A DNA stretch of 64,000 nucleotides, taken from NCBI GenBank assembly GCA_900455085.1, contig UGTZ01000001.1, positions 186,001 through 250,000 on the forward strand. The letters run 5' to 3'. The notes under the pieces are model-generated. The model was given only the letters and a program-made list of their open reading frames with translations, did no database searches and was not told where the DNA came from. Of the stretch, positions 9,360-20,401 are shown one piece after another. The translations under genes and the position numbers were made by a program. Origin of the DNA: Providencia rettgeri (lineage in GTDB: Bacteria; Pseudomonadota; Gammaproteobacteria; Enterobacterales; Enterobacteriaceae). Every line of letters begins with the position of its first letter. Position 1 is the stretch's first letter.

Positions 9360-11423
9360 ATGCAGCATTTAACAAGTTACATTATGGGCAAATGGGTACA
9401 AGGTGAGGGCGAAGGGCGAAAAATTCACCATGCGCTAACGAATGAAACTTTATATACAGTGACGACAGAAGGGTTGCCGCTAGCAGAAAGCTTGCAGTAT
9501 GGCCGCCAAGTAGGAGGCGAAATATTGTCGGCGATGACATTCCAGCAACGTGGGCAGATGCTCAAGGCACTCGCAAAATACCTACTGGAACATAAAGCCC
9601 AGTTATATGCGATTTCGGCACAAACTGGTGCAACTAAAGCGGATAGCTGGGTGGATATCGAAGGGGGAATTGCCACACTGTTTTCTTATTCGGGGCTCGC
9701 TAACCGTGAGCTACCGGATGACACTATTTGGCCAGAAGATGAAATGATCCCGTTATCAAAGCAAGGGCAATTTATTGGCCATCATATTTTAACGTCTCGT
9801 CGTGGCGTTGCTCTGCACATTAATGCATTTAACTTCCCTTGTTGGGGAATGTTAGAAAAATTGGCACCCACATGGCTTGCTGGCATGCCAGCCATCATCA
9901 AACCCGCAACCGCCTCAGCACAGTTAACACAGGCGATGGTGAAGCTAATGGTTGATAGCGGTTTAGTGCCTGATGGCGCAATACAACTGGTTTGCGGTGG
10001 TGTTGGCGATATGTTTGAACACCTTGATTTTGAAGATGTTGTGACTTTTACGGGGTCGGCGAGTACAGGGCAAAAGCTGAAATCGCATCCACGTATTACG
10101 GCTAAATCAGTCCCTTTCACTATGGAAGCGGACTCGTTGAACTGTGCAATTTTAGGTGATGACGTCCAGCCAGATCAGCCTGAATTTGCTTTATTTATTA
10201 AAGAAGTCACTCGAGAAATGACCGCGAAAGCGGGCCAAAAATGTACTGCGATCCGTCGTATTATTGTTCCGAAAAAGCAGCTCGAAAATGTGAAGCAGGC
10301 ATTATTGAAACGCTTATCCGCTACAACAGTGGGTGACCCTGCGGTTGAAGGGGTCAGAATGGGGGGCATTGATTAACTTAGAGCAGCGCCAAGACGTACA
10401 AGAGAAAGTGAATTATTTATGTGATCATGGCTGTGATGTCCTATGTGGTGGGCAATTTGAAAAGTTGGAAGTTATTGGGGGAGATAGCCAACATGGAGCG
10501 TTCTATCCGCCAACGTTGTTGTATTGTGCAGAGCCTTTTAAATCTACAGCGGTGCATGAAATTGAAGCTTTTGGTCCCGTTGCCACATTAATGAGCTATG
10601 ACAATATCGAACAGGCGGTGCAGTTAGCGATTTTAGGTGGAGGAAGCCTTGCGGGGACGTTAGTCACTGCTGACGCACAAGTCGCACAAGCGGTCATTCG
10701 TGCCGGTGCGCGGGCACATGGGAGAATGTTGATTTTAAATGAAGCATCAGCCGCGGAGTCCACAGGCCATGGTTCACCGCTTCCGTTACTGGTACACGGC
10801 GGTCCAGGCCGAGCAGGTGGTGGCGAAGAGCTCGGCGGGTTGAGAGCAGTCAAACACTATATGCAGCGTACGGCTATTCAAGGTAGCCCTTCTATGCTAA
10901 CGGCAATTACTAAGCAATGGATCCGCGGTGCAGATACCATCGCTGATGTGGTTCATCCATTCCGCAAACATTTTGAAGACTTAGCAATTGGCGACACGTT
11001 ACTGACCGCAAGGCGTACCGTTACAGAAGCAGATATTGCTAATTTTGCCTGTCTCAGCGGTGATAATTTTTATGTTCACGTTGATAAAATTGGTGCGGCA
11101 CAGTCGTTATTTGGTGAACGAATTGCGCACGGCTATTTTGTCGTTTCAGCCGCAGCGGGCTATTTGTTGATGCAGGGGTTGGGCCCGTGATCGCCAATTA
11201 TGGTATGGAAAGTTTGCGTTTTATTGAACCTGTGAAAATCGGTGACACCATACAAGTTCGCCTAACGTGCAAGAAAAAGATCAAAAAAACGCAAAAACTC
11301 GCTGAAGATAAGCCAAATGGCGTTGTTGAATGGGACGTGCAAGTGTTTAATCAGGATGACACCGTTGTGGCGTTGTACAGTATTTTAACGCTGGTGGAGC
11401 GTCGTGTTGGTGATTTTCATTAA
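9360..11423 (+). CDS. paaZ: Oxepin-CoA hydrolase / 3-oxo-5,6-dehydrosuberyl-CoA semialdehyde dehydrogenase PaaZ (two frameshifts)
   Basis: Bifunctional ring-opening enzyme. The N-terminal aldehyde dehydrogenase has FTMEADSLN and Cys295 in [10 protein letters not shown]. The C-terminal MaoC-like hydratase has [16 protein letters not shown] and [16 protein letters not shown] 9360 follows GGAGAGG and matches the E. coli start. Two breaks occur: an extra G in the run at 10361-10366, where the frame should read [12 protein letters not shown], and a missing T at 11167-11168, where it should read [15 protein letters not shown]. Restored length is about 687 residues (E. coli 681). Transcribed divergently from paaA. 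Confidence 0.92.
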
Positions 11424-11521
11424 TCATTATACGGAGTGAATTAATTATTGAGCTAATAGGTGCTTTTTCAATCATTTTCTGTTGTGATGAGTGACCAGCA
11501 ACAGAATGTAGGGAAACAAAG

Positions 11522-12283
11522 ATGAAAACGCACCACCAAGCGGTTTATCAACAATTTGACCAGCAAGCCAATTCGTATTTAACCAGCCAAGTTCATGCAC
11601 AAGGTGAAGACCTACTTGTTTTGCAACAATTGCTACAAGGTTGTCAGGATGAAGACGTGCTTGACCTTGGCTGTGGTGCAGGGCATGTCAGCTTTCATGC
11701 AGCACCGTTAGTGAAGTCAGTGACGGCTTATGATTTGTCCGACTCAATGCTCAATGTTGTGGCTAACAATGCACAAGAACGTGAATTAAATAATATCACA
11801 ACCTGCAAAGGTACTGCGGAGTCTCTACCGTTTGGTGATCATTGTTTTGACCGAGTGATTAGCCGTTACTCAGCACACCATTGGCACGATGTGGAACAAG
11901 CGCTACGTGAGGTGCGCCGAGTGCTCAAACCGGGTGGAAAAGGCATCTTTATTGATGTGGTATCACCGGGACATCCATTATTGGATATTTACTTACAAAC
12001 GGTCGAAGTGCTTCGGGATACCTCACACATTCGTGATTATTCTGCTGGAGAATGGTCTGGTATGTTTAATAGTGCGGGGCTATTTGTTCGTCGGGTGCAA
12101 AGTTTCCGTTTAGCATTGGAATTTACCAGTTGGGTTGAACGAATGCGGACACCACAGCCATTCGTCGAGGCTATCCGCCACTACCAAGGAACATTAAGTG
12201 ATGAGGTAAAAAGCCACTTTGCAGTACAAGCCGATGGCTCATTTACCTCAGATGTGATGTTGTTTGAATTTCAGTGCCAATAA
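11522..12283 (+). CDS. Class I SAM-dependent methyltransferase (YafE/UbiE-like)
   Basis: A 253-residue protein with a Methyltransf_11 fold: motif I VLDLGCGAGHVSFHA (about residues 45-60), the acidic strand end TAYDLSDSML, and the post-motif LREVRRVLKPGGKGIFIDVV. Substrate is unknown; resemblance to YafE and UbiE is at the level of the cofactor domain. It follows paaZ by 98 bases on the same strand but belongs to no known phenylacetate step. It is intact. Confidence 0.8.
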   Translation: MKTHHQAVYQQFDQQANSYLTSQVHAQGEDLLVLQQLLQGCQDEDVLDLGCGAGHVSFHAAPLVKSVTAYDLSDSMLNVVANNAQERELNNITTCKGTAESLPFGDHCFDRVISRYSAHHWHDVEQALREVRRVLKPGGKGIFIDVVSPGHPLLDIYLQTVEVLRDTSHIRDYSAGEWSGMFNSAGLFVRRVQSFRLALEFTSWVERMRTPQPFVEAIRHYQGTLSDEVKSHFAVQADGSFTSDVMLFEFQCQ

Positions 12284-12317
12284 CTATTTATTGCGCTAAA
12301 AATTGTTGTGATAAAAA

Positions 12318-12629
12318 TTATTGTGCTAAAAACTGCGCTTGGTTTAATTGGCTAAGCGCGTTATTTACTGCAAAAATCGCACCGCGAACATCAGGAATAC
12401 CAAAGGATTTTAATCGTGCACTGTGCTTGGTGAGATAAGCTTGTGCATCAGTTTCTGAAGCAAACAGATACACACCACCTGCCATTTGCGTTTGTGGGTT
12501 TTCAGTCCAAATCTTCCAAATAAAGCCCGGCTCTTGGTTAATTGATTCCGCCAAATCATTCATTGCGGATATCATTTCATCACCCCATGGCCCCTGATAC
12601 GGAAAATCAACTTGTAAAATAACGCTCAT
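12318..12629 (-). CDS. ydhR: YdhR family putative monooxygenase
   Basis: A 103-residue dimeric alpha-beta barrel protein. LAESINQEPGFIWKIWTE and GGVYLF match E. coli YdhR closely, as does the C-terminal LSQLNQA. YdhR is assigned as a probable monooxygenase acting on aromatic compounds from structure, without a firm substrate. It is convergent with the upstream methyltransferase. Confidence 0.88.
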   Translation of the reverse strand: MSVILQVDFPYQGPWGDEMISAMNDLAESINQEPGFIWKIWTENPQTQMAGGVYLFASETDAQAYLTKHSARLKSFGIPDVRGAIFAVNNALSQLNQAQFLAQ

Positions 12630-12708
12630 ATCTGCTCCTTATGATTGAGGCGCTATAGTAACCCTTAAAGTAAATAATAACTTTGCTATTCATCGTATTT
12701 CAAACGAC

Positions 12709-14152
12709 TTATTGCTTCAAACTATTACGTTTACCTGCCTCAAATGCAGCTAGAGTCGCTAACCGAGCTTGTTTATGGTCAACAATGGGTTCTGGGTAAT
12801 TAAGCGCTGTGTTGCTGGTTACAGCCCATTCATGTGGTGTATGAATATATTTGTCGGGCACTTGCTGCAATTCGGGCAGCCAGTGGCGAATAAAAGCCCC
12901 TTGTGCGTCAAACTTCTTCCCTTGAGTGGTTGGGTTAAAGATACGAAACCAAGGAGAGGCATCAACGCCTGTTGAGGCTGACCACTGCCAACCGCCGTTG
13001 TTCGCGGCTAAGCTGCCATCAAGCAGTTGGCTCATAAAGTATTTTTCACCTTTGCGCCAATCAATCAGTAAGTCTTTGACTAAAAAACTGGCCACAATCA
13101 TTCGTAGACGGTTATGCATCCAGCCCGTTGTATTCAGTTGGCGCATAGCCGCGTCCACAATAGGATAACCCGTTTGTCCTGTTTTCCATGCTGCAAAATC
13201 GGTCGAAGAATCATTCCAGTGAATATGTTGTGTCCATTCAATAAATGGTTGGTGGCGGCTTAGGCGTGGAAATGCGACTAAAAGATGTGAATAAAATTCA
13301 CGCCAGACTAACTCATTTAACCACGTGAACGCCCCACTATCAGGGTGATCTAACACTTGGGGGTTCTCTGCTTGTAATCGGTTGAAGCATTGGCGAGGGG
13401 ATAGCACCCCCCACCGCGAGATAAGGTGATAATTGGCTGGTACCATCAATAGAGGGAATATCTCTATCATTTTGATAATCGCCGACTTTCAGGGAACAAA
13501 ACTGCCTGAGTCGCGTTAAAGCCGATTTTTCACCGGCAGGAAATTGCTGGGAGTCTTCAATTGGCTGATGTGGAAATAACGGTGAAGCCCTATCAATGTT
13601 GATAGGGGCAGCTCGTTTTTCTGGGGCTCGTAGTGAACGGCAATCTGTCACGGTAAGTTGGGTGAGGAAGGCTCGGCGAAAGGGAGTATAAACTTGATAC
13701 ATCTCCCCTTTTTGAGTCGTCACGGAGCCGGGTGGTAGTAATAAATAGTCATCGAAAGCATGGATATGCAACCCATGAGGTTGATTGATTAACCACTCGT
13801 CTCGTTGTTTTTCGTTCCACTCATATTGCCGATTAAAAAACAAGGCATCCGCTTGCTGTGTCTTTGCGTAATCGAGTACCCATTGTGCTGCGTCGGCAAA
13901 ATTAGCCACAGTTTGACAAACCAGTGGAATACCAAGCTCAGCGAGTGAATTTTGCAGTTCAGCAAGGTTTTGGTGAATGAATGAGATTTGTCGCTCAGCC
14001 ATATCATGTTGTTGCCACTGCTTAGGGGTTGCAGTAAAAAGGGCAATGACTTTCGCATCTGGGTCTGCACAGGCGGAGGAAAGCGCTTTGTTATCGGTGA
14101 CCCGTAGATCATGACGAAACCAGATAAGATGACAAACGTGTTTGGCTGCCAT
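12709..14152 (-). CDS. phrB: Deoxyribodipyrimidine photolyase (one frameshift)
   Basis: Light-driven repair of cyclobutane pyrimidine dimers. The N-terminal antenna-binding domain begins HLIWFRHDLRVTDNKAL. The FAD domain shows WLNELVWREFYSHL, GYPIVDAAMRQLNTTGWMHN, and the strongly conserved NGGWQWSASTGVDASPWFR and RIFNPTTQGKKFD. The frame breaks at a C6 run at 13407-13412 (plus strand); removing one base restores SPYLAVGVLSPRQC and about 480 residues (E. coli 472). ATG 14152 is preferred for homology; it has GGGGGAGG just upstream. Confidence 0.93.
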
Positions 14153-14248
14153 TACCTCCCCCCTTGGTTGATGTTTTGTTGGAATCAAAACAATAGGTTT
14201 TGAAAATAAACTAGGAAAATCAATTTATTGATTTTCGGCTGATAACAC

Positions 14249-14281
14249 AAAGCGGGAAAAACCACGTGTTTATCCCGCTTT
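14249..14281 (-). terminator. Second hairpin downstream of proP
   Basis: Perfect 9-bp stem, AAAGCGGGA at 14249-14257 with TCCCGCTTT at 14273-14281. It lies between proP and phrB, 11 bases beyond another hairpin. Tandem hairpins suggest firm termination or mRNA protection after proP. Confidence 0.6.
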
Positions 14282-14292
14282 GTCAACAACCT

Positions 14293-14317
14293 GAAAGGGC
14301 CGGTAAACGGCCCTTTC
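14293..14317 (-). terminator. proP terminator hairpin
   Basis: Perfect 10-bp stem GAAAGGGCCG / CGGCCCTTTC with a 5-base loop, ending 4 bases beyond the proP stop codon. GC-rich core and position support a terminator, though the following U run is weak. Confidence 0.7.
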
Positions 14318-14321
14318 ATAT

Positions 14322-15824
14322 TTAATCTAATTTAGGATGCTGATTGATTAAGGATTGGCGTTTTTTCTCAAGCTCAGCAATTTGTTGGTCAATATCTTCA
14401 ACTTTTTGCTCAATATTGTCAAAGTGCTCGCTAAGAATTTCTTTTGCCTCGGCTTTATCTGATGCTGCTGGTGTTGCACCACGTAATGGTTTATTGGCCG
14501 TTTCTGGCATTCTGATACCTGTATATAAGCCAATTAAAGCAATTACGATTAAGTAATACGCTGGCATGTATAAGTCAGTAGTTGATTCGACCAACCATGC
14601 TGCAACAGTCGGTGTCGCACCGGCAATTAATACTGAAATATTAAAGGCAATAGCTAACGCACTGTAACGAATATGAGTTGGGAAAATCGCGGGTAAAATG
14701 GAAGCCATAACCCCTGTAAAACAGTTCAACAGCACCGCTAAAATCAATAAACCCAGGAAAATTAAGCCAACAGAACCACTGTTGATTAACATAAACGCAG
14801 GGTATGCCAATAAAATCAGCCCTACGCTACCGGTAATGACAAATGGGCGACGACCAATTTTATCACTGGTTAAACCGATAATCGGTTGAACAAATAACAT
14901 ACCAATCATAATTGCAATAATAATTAGCACACCATGGTCAGTAGAGTAATTCAGGTTGTGTGATAAGTAACTTGGCATGTAGGTCAGCAACATATAGTAA
15001 GTCACGTTGGTTGCGATAACCAAGCCAACACAAATCATCAAGCTTTTCCAATACTTAGTCGCCACTTCACGTACTGAGATTTTTGGTGGATTTTGAATAT
15101 TGGCTTTATCTTGTTTTTCTAACGATTCAACATGTTGTTGGAACGCAGGAGTTTCTTCCAGTGAATGACGTAGATATAACCCAATGATCCCTAACGGTAA
15201 CGCTAAGAAGAACGGAATTCTCCAGCCCCAATCATGGAAGTTAGCTTCCCCAACGATACTGGAAATTAGTACTACGACACCCGCACCTAAGACAAAACCG
15301 GCGATAGAGCCAAAGTCTAACCAACTTCCCATAAAGCCACGTTTACGGTCTGGTGAGTATTCAGCAACAAAGATTGCAGCACCGGAATATTCACCACCTA
15401 CCGAGAAACCTTGAGCTAACTTAGCAATTAATAACAGAATGGGGGCCCAGATACCGATGCTCTCATAAGATGGAATCAAACCAATACAGAAGGTACTGAC
15501 TGCCATGATGATAATCGTCATCGAAAGGACTTTTTGACGGCCGTATTTGTCACCTAAGATACCAAAAACGACGCCGCCTAATGGCCTAACTAAGAAAGGC
15601 ACGGAGAAAGTGGCTAATGCGGCAATCATCTGTACGCTCGGTGATGCGTCCGGAAAGAAAACCTGACCTAGAACATAGGCTAAGAAACCGTATACCCCAA
15701 AATCAAACCATTCCATCGCATTACCCAGCGAAGCCGCGGTAATTGCTTTTTTGAGTTTACCGTCATCAATAATAGTAATATCACTAATATTTAACGGTTT
15801 TTCTTTTTTCTTCTTGAATCTCAT
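14322..15824 (-). CDS. proP: Proline/betaine H+ symporter ProP
   Basis: A 500-residue major facilitator protein, the same length as E. coli ProP, importing proline, glycine betaine and other osmolytes with protons. Features: N-terminal TIIDDGKLKKAITAASLGNA, the MFS loop LGDKYGRQK, about 12 hydrophobic spans, and a C-terminal cytoplasmic tail (SEHFDNIEQKVEDIDQQIAE) that forms the osmosensing antiparallel coiled coil in ProP. The coiled-coil tail separates it from other MFS metabolite transporters. Confidence 0.95.
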   Translation of the reverse strand: MRFKKKKEKPLNISDITIIDDGKLKKAITAASLGNAMEWFDFGVYGFLAYVLGQVFFPDASPSVQMIAALATFSVPFLVRPLGGVVFGILGDKYGRQKVLSMTIIIMAVSTFCIGLIPSYESIGIWAPILLLIAKLAQGFSVGGEYSGAAIFVAEYSPDRKRGFMGSWLDFGSIAGFVLGAGVVVLISSIVGEANFHDWGWRIPFFLALPLGIIGLYLRHSLEETPAFQQHVESLEKQDKANIQNPPKISVREVATKYWKSLMICVGLVIATNVTYYMLLTYMPSYLSHNLNYSTDHGVLIIIAIMIGMLFVQPIIGLTSDKIGRRPFVITGSVGLILLAYPAFMLINSGSVGLIFLGLLILAVLLNCFTGVMASILPAIFPTHIRYSALAIAFNISVLIAGATPTVAAWLVESTTDLYMPAYYLIVIALIGLYTGIRMPETANKPLRGATPAASDKAEAKEILSEHFDNIEQKVEDIDQQIAELEKKRQSLINQHPKLD

Positions 15825-16645
15825 GAAACCATCCTCTTATTTTAATTTCAATAACCGAAACAACAGCATTTAAGATGTGGGTTTTCATACATCGGTAAAA
15901 TATAAAACCTTATTATTTAGAATAGACGTTGTTTACGTAATAGATAAGTTTTTAGTGTTTTTATGTAGAGCTGAAATAACAGGCTAAAATAGGTACGTAA
16001 TGGGTAGAATAATGAGAGCGTTTGTCTTTTGAATACAGCAAAAAAGCCACCTTGAGTTAAAAAATACAGTACTAATACTACATTAATATCGAACAAATGT
16101 AAAATATAGGTGTTTTATACTAATTCATATGCCTTAGTAGGATTTTGTGTTAGTAATATAATGATTGAACTGAATAATTGAAAAAATAGAGGCTCAGGAA
16201 AGGATAGTGTAAAATAAATTGTTTAAAATCAATTTAATACATTTTGATAGGTGAGTTTTAGCCTGTCATAAATATATAAGGTTAGCAATTTAATATGGTC
16301 GAAATAATGGTATTGTTGCGATGAAGAATATATGAAGATAACCCCATCCTTTTACGATGCTCTTGTTTTGCTTAACCTATTAATAACTCGTCTATTTATT
16401 TATCTTGTTGCTATCCTCTTCTTTTGATAATAACGGTGGATTATGCTGTTCTATTTTATATTTAATTTGATGAGTAGGAATGAGGAATTTACTTAGTTAC
16501 AATCAATCTATTGTCGATATTGGGTTTGATATAAGCGAGTATGACAAAATTCTATTTTGAATGTTGTTATGCATCTAAAAATACCCTTCATATTTTGTAC
16601 TGCAAGATATCAAGGGTATCACATCCGACTTAAAAGAGTGCCATT
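15825..16645. other. Intergenic region between proP and poxB (divergent promoters)
   Basis: 821 bases without a credible gene on either strand. It is very AT-rich with many stops in all frames. It must hold the divergent proP and poxB promoters. Apart from the inverted repeat just upstream of poxB I could not identify operators, small RNAs or repeats with confidence. Confidence 0.6.
16581..16619. promoter_or_regulatory. Inverted repeat upstream of poxB
   Basis: ATACCCTT at 16581-16588 and AAGGGTAT at 16612-16619 form a perfect 8-base inverted repeat with a 23-base spacer, ending 26 bases before the poxB ATG. It could be an operator or a leader stem. No known regulator motif was recognised. 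Confidence 0.4.
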
Positions 16646-18370
16646 ATGAAAAAACAGAGTGTTGCATCCTATATTGCAAAAGTACTTGATAATGCAGGTG
16701 TTAAACGTATTTGGGGCGTTACAGGAGACTCGTTAAATGGCTTAACCGACAGCTTACGTCATCAAGGCGCTATTGAGTGGCTAGGAACTCGTCATGAGGA
16801 AGTGGCTGCCTTTGCTGCGGGTTCAGAAGCTCAGCTAACCGGTAATTTAGCCGTATGTGCAGGCTCTTGCGGGCCAGGAAATATGCATCTTATTAATGGG
16901 TTGTATGATTGCCACCGTAATCGCGTACCCGTATTGGCGATTGCTGCTCATATTCCATCCAGCGAAATTGGTAGTAATTATTTCCAAGAAACTCACCCAA
17001 CTGAATTATTCCGTGAATGCAGCCATTACTGTGAAATGGTCTCTAACCCAGAGCAAATTCCACAGGTCCTTGGCATCGCTATGCGTAAAGCAATTTTGAA
17101 TAAAGGGGTATCAGTGGTCGTAATACCGGGGGATATTGCGCTAAAAGATGCACCAGAATCAGCGAAAGAAACATGGTATCAGCCACAAGCGCCACTTATT
17201 ATGCCTCAGCGGAGTGAAATCGAAAAACTCGCCGAATTGCTGAATCAATCTAAGAATATCACGTTATTCTGTGGAAATGGCTGCGCAGGCGCTCACGATG
17301 AAGTGGTTAAGCTAGCAGAAACACTAAAAGCACCGGTAGTACATGCGTTACGTGGTAAAGAACATATTGAATGGAATAATCCATACAGTGTTGGAATGAC
17401 AGGCTTGATAGGTTTTTCATCGGGTTACCACGCGATGATGAACGCAGATACGGTTGTTTTGTTAGGAACACAATTTCCATACCGTCCTTTCTATCCAAGC
17501 GAAGCTAAAATTATTCAGGTTGATATTAATGCAGGTAGTTTGGGTTCTCATTGCCATATAGATATGGGTCTGATTGGTGATATCAAAGCAACATTAGATG
17601 CATTACAGCCACATTTAGAGGCTAAACAGGATACAAAACACCTTGATGGCGCTTTAAAACATTATGCAGAGGCTAGAAAAGGGTTAGATGACCTCGCTAA
17701 ACCGGGTCATGAAGGATTAATACATCCACAGTATCTTGCAACAAAAATTAGTGAATTAGCCGCCGATGACGCGATTTTCACTTGTGACGTGGGAACCCCG
17801 ACAGTATGGGCCGCGCGTTATTTGAAAATGAACGGTAAGCGCCGTTTAATTGGCTCCTTTAACCATGGATCAATGGCGAACGCGATGCCACAGGCTATCG
17901 GTGCACAAGCCGTTGATAAAAAACGCCAAGTGGTTGCAATGTGCGGTGATGGCGGTTTCAGTATGCTAATGGGGGATTTTATCTCTCTTTCCCAAATGCA
18001 ATTGCCAGTAAAAATCATCATTCATAACAATGGCGTACTTGGTTTTGTGGCCATGGAAATGAAAGTGGCAGGTTTCTTGACTGCGGGAACAGATTTACAG
18101 AACCCTAACTTTGCAGCGATTGCGAGTGCCGCGGGTATCAAAGGCATTCGTGTTGAAAAAAGTGAAGATCTAGACGGTGCATTAAAAGAAGCTTTTGCCC
18201 ATAATGGGCCAGTGGTGGTTGATGTCTTGACTGCCAAACAAGAGCTGTCTATGCCGCCAGAAATCGCAGCACAAGAAGCAAAAGGCTTTAGCCTATATAT
18301 GTTAAAAGCGATTATGAGTGGTCGCGGTGATGAAGTCGTTCAATTAGTGAAAACAAACTGGCTACGTTAA
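16646..18370 (+). CDS. poxB: Pyruvate dehydrogenase (quinone) PoxB
   Basis: A 574-residue ThDP- and FAD-dependent peripheral membrane enzyme that decarboxylates pyruvate to acetate and CO2 and reduces ubiquinone. Features: [15 protein letters not shown] and [17 protein letters not shown] near the N-terminus, a central FAD-binding domain ([11 protein letters not shown]), and the ThDP motif [13 protein letters not shown], running on towards HNNGVLGF. The C-terminal [16 protein letters not shown] corresponds to the lipid-binding activation helix of E. coli PoxB (572 residues). Confidence 0.96.
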   Translation: MKKQSVASYIAKVLDNAGVKRIWGVTGDSLNGLTDSLRHQGAIEWLGTRHEEVAAFAAGSEAQLTGNLAVCAGSCGPGNMHLINGLYDCHRNRVPVLAIAAHIPSSEIGSNYFQETHPTELFRECSHYCEMVSNPEQIPQVLGIAMRKAILNKGVSVVVIPGDIALKDAPESAKETWYQPQAPLIMPQRSEIEKLAELLNQSKNITLFCGNGCAGAHDEVVKLAETLKAPVVHALRGKEHIEWNNPYSVGMTGLIGFSSGYHAMMNADTVVLLGTQFPYRPFYPSEAKIIQVDINAGSLGSHCHIDMGLIGDIKATLDALQPHLEAKQDTKHLDGALKHYAEARKGLDDLAKPGHEGLIHPQYLATKISELAADDAIFTCDVGTPTVWAARYLKMNGKRRLIGSFNHGSMANAMPQAIGAQAVDKKRQVVAMCGDGGFSMLMGDFISLSQMQLPVKIIIHNNGVLGFVAMEMKVAGFLTAGTDLQNPNFAAIASAAGIKGIRVEKSEDLDGALKEAFAHNGPVVVDVLTAKQELSMPPEIAAQEAKGFSLYMLKAIMSGRGDEVVQLVKTNWLR

Positions 18371-18392
18371 GTCATTATTGTGAATAGCGGGA

Positions 18393-18424
18393 AAGCCCAA
18401 TTCAGATGGATTGGGCTTTTTTAT
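18393..18424. terminator. Bidirectional terminator between poxB and alkA
   Basis: AAGCCCAAT and ATTGGGCTT form a 9-bp stem followed by a T run on the plus strand. The two genes converge here, so it probably serves poxB and may also serve alkA. Confidence 0.85.
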
Positions 18425-18427
18425 TTA

Positions 18428-19327
18428 TCAATATCCTGCGGCTGACTGACTACGCCACAAATGGGCGGCAACCAGTGCGCGCCATGGGGAGAATTGCTCC
18501 AACCATTTTTCCGTTTCTTTGGCGGTAGGCTGTTCTGATTTCGCGAGCAATGTTTGCAGATTACGTCTTACCGCTACATCCCCATGTAATGAGCCATCTA
18601 AGTAATTGAATCCTCGTAGTAAAGCATAGCTCACAGTCCAAGGGCCAATACCTTTGATTTGTAATAATTGCTCAGTTATTTGATTCGCATTGGAGTGAGT
18701 AACCTGCTGTGATAAATCAATTTGTTGATTTTCGATGGCTTCACAAAGGGCTCTGAGGGCGACAATCTTACCTTTTGAAAAGCCTGTTTTGCGCAGGGTT
18801 TCGTCATCAACTAACTTGATTTGTGGAGTGTCGGGGAAACACCAAATACCTGAAGTGTGCTGAATTCCCACAGCTTGAATAAAGCGCCGACGAATGGCGA
18901 TAGCCGCATGAACACTAATTTGTTGGCCTATAATAGCCCAAACTAACGCTTCAAATGCGCTGGCAGATTGATAAATCCTTAATCCTCTTTGCTTTCCAAT
19001 GAGCTGACCAAGTACTGGAGTTTCAAGGTAGTGTTTTTCGAACTCATCAATATTCTGTTTTAAGCCGAGTACATGCTGTGCCAGCGTTAATAGGTCTGGT
19101 TCATTGATAATGACAGATGGGGAGTCAATTGCTAATGAAATCGTTGCGTGTTGCTTTTGAAGCTCCAATGTCATTTTTGTTGCATGTTGTTGCCATATTA
19201 TGCCCTTGTGTAATGTGTTTTTTTCCACTATTTCCGCGACATTGTGTTGATCTCTCAGATGAAAGGCAAAAAAATCACCATAAAGGTAATTGGTAGGGAG
19301 AGTTAGCTGTGCGGTAAATATTTGCAT
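18428..19327 (-). CDS. alkA: AlkA-type 3-methyladenine DNA glycosylase II
   Basis: About 299 residues. An N-terminal AlkA_N-like beta domain precedes a helix-hairpin-helix/GPD glycosylase domain. The hairpin reads LLQIKGIGPWTVSYALLRG and the expected catalytic Asp is in LHGDVAVRRNLQ. It excises alkylated purines from DNA. ATG 19327 has AAGG about 10 bases upstream; a GTG at 19360 is possible but lacks a ribosome site. There is no adjacent ada, so inducibility is unknown. AlkA versus a close HhH-GPD paralogue is not fully settled. Confidence 0.85.
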   Translation of the reverse strand: MQIFTAQLTLPTNYLYGDFFAFHLRDQHNVAEIVEKNTLHKGIIWQQHATKMTLELQKQHATISLAIDSPSVIINEPDLLTLAQHVLGLKQNIDEFEKHYLETPVLGQLIGKQRGLRIYQSASAFEALVWAIIGQQISVHAAIAIRRRFIQAVGIQHTSGIWCFPDTPQIKLVDDETLRKTGFSKGKIVALRALCEAIENQQIDLSQQVTHSNANQITEQLLQIKGIGPWTVSYALLRGFNYLDGSLHGDVAVRRNLQTLLAKSEQPTAKETEKWLEQFSPWRALVAAHLWRSQSAAGY

Positions 19328-19478
19328 AATGATGGCCTTGTCAGATTTTTCTTTATTCACAATATTATTGTGAATTAGCGCATTTAGTTACTCATTTTTT
19401 ACAGAGCAGATATGTTATCTTGTACAGAGCTATTTATTTTGTACTGATATTATTTATCCATTTAATAAGGAAGTGTAA

Positions 19479-19991
19479 ATGAAAACTGAGGGTCACAGTT
19501 CATCTCATGGCACTTCGGTACCATCATCACAACCAAGGCAAGAATTAACAGGCATTGGTGGATGGCTTATTTTACCCATGTTAGGGATAGTTTTGTCTTT
19601 GATTATTTTGCCTTTTTCTATTTATGAGCAAAATGTTCAAGTGATTGAGTATTGGATTGAATTAACAGACCCACAATCAAGCTCATTTATTCCATTATTT
19701 AAAGAGCTCATCTACTTTGAGGTTTTAGGTAACGTTATTTTATACGCGACCTTGCTTTTTCTAAGTTATGTCTTTTTTACAAAGAAAAAACTCACAATTA
19801 AAATTTATATTTTTTTCCAGATCTTTTCGTTAGTTTTGACGGTTACGGATATCATACTCGCAAGTATTTTATTGGATTTAGAAGTTGAATCCTCGGATAT
19901 CAAAGATATTTTTCGGGCACTAATTGCTTGTGCAATTTGGATACCGTATTTTTTAGTTTCAAGGCGAGTTAAAAATACCTTTGTAAATTAA
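19479..19991 (+). CDS. DUF2569 membrane protein (first copy)
   Basis: A 170-residue protein with a polar N-terminus followed by about four hydrophobic spans. DUF2569 hallmarks are GIGGWLILPMLG at about residue 25 and the closing IWIPYFLVSRRVKNTF. Function is unknown. It shares both signatures with the gene at 20402-20927, with a DUF488 gene between them; spacing of 36 and 11 bases suggests one operon. Confidence 0.85.
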   Translation: MKTEGHSSSHGTSVPSSQPRQELTGIGGWLILPMLGIVLSLIILPFSIYEQNVQVIEYWIELTDPQSSSFIPLFKELIYFEVLGNVILYATLLFLSYVFFTKKKLTIKIYIFFQIFSLVLTVTDIILASILLDLEVESSDIKDIFRALIACAIWIPYFLVSRRVKNTFVN

Positions 19992-20027
19992 CAAATAAAA
20001 TTTTGTGATTTTTTATTGGGTAGGTAA

Positions 20028-20390
20028 ATGATGATTAAATGCAAACGAGTTTATGACCCTGTTGACGATAACGATGGCTACCGTGTGCTTATTGATAGAC
20101 TGTGGCCAAGAGGAATAAAAAAAACAGATTTACAACACGACTCTTGGAATAAAGACGTTGCACCTTCTAATGAACTGCGTAAATGGTTTCATCAGAACAC
20201 AGATCAGTTTGCACAGTTTATCGAACGATATCAGCAGGAACTTAATAACACAACGGCTTGGCAGGCGTTGGTTTCTCAGGCAAAACAAGGTGATTTAACA
20301 CTGTTATACAGTGCTAAAAATACAGAATATAATCAAGCAATTGTACTCAAAGCATTTCTTGAAGATAAAATGCAAAGTAAAAGTAAATAA
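20028..20390 (+). CDS. DUF488 family protein (YeaO-like)
   Basis: A 120-residue cytoplasmic protein with the family pattern IDRLWPRGIKKTDLQHDSWN near residues 23-42, then LRKWFHQNTDQFAQFIERY and a C-terminal TLLYSAKNTEYNQAIVL. Biochemical role is not established. It lies between two DUF2569 genes, 11 bases upstream of the second, so a function connected with those membrane proteins is possible but unproven. Confidence 0.85.
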   Translation: MMIKCKRVYDPVDDNDGYRVLIDRLWPRGIKKTDLQHDSWNKDVAPSNELRKWFHQNTDQFAQFIERYQQELNNTTAWQALVSQAKQGDLTLLYSAKNTEYNQAIVLKAFLEDKMQSKSK

Positions 20391-20401
20391 AGGTTATCGG
20401 A

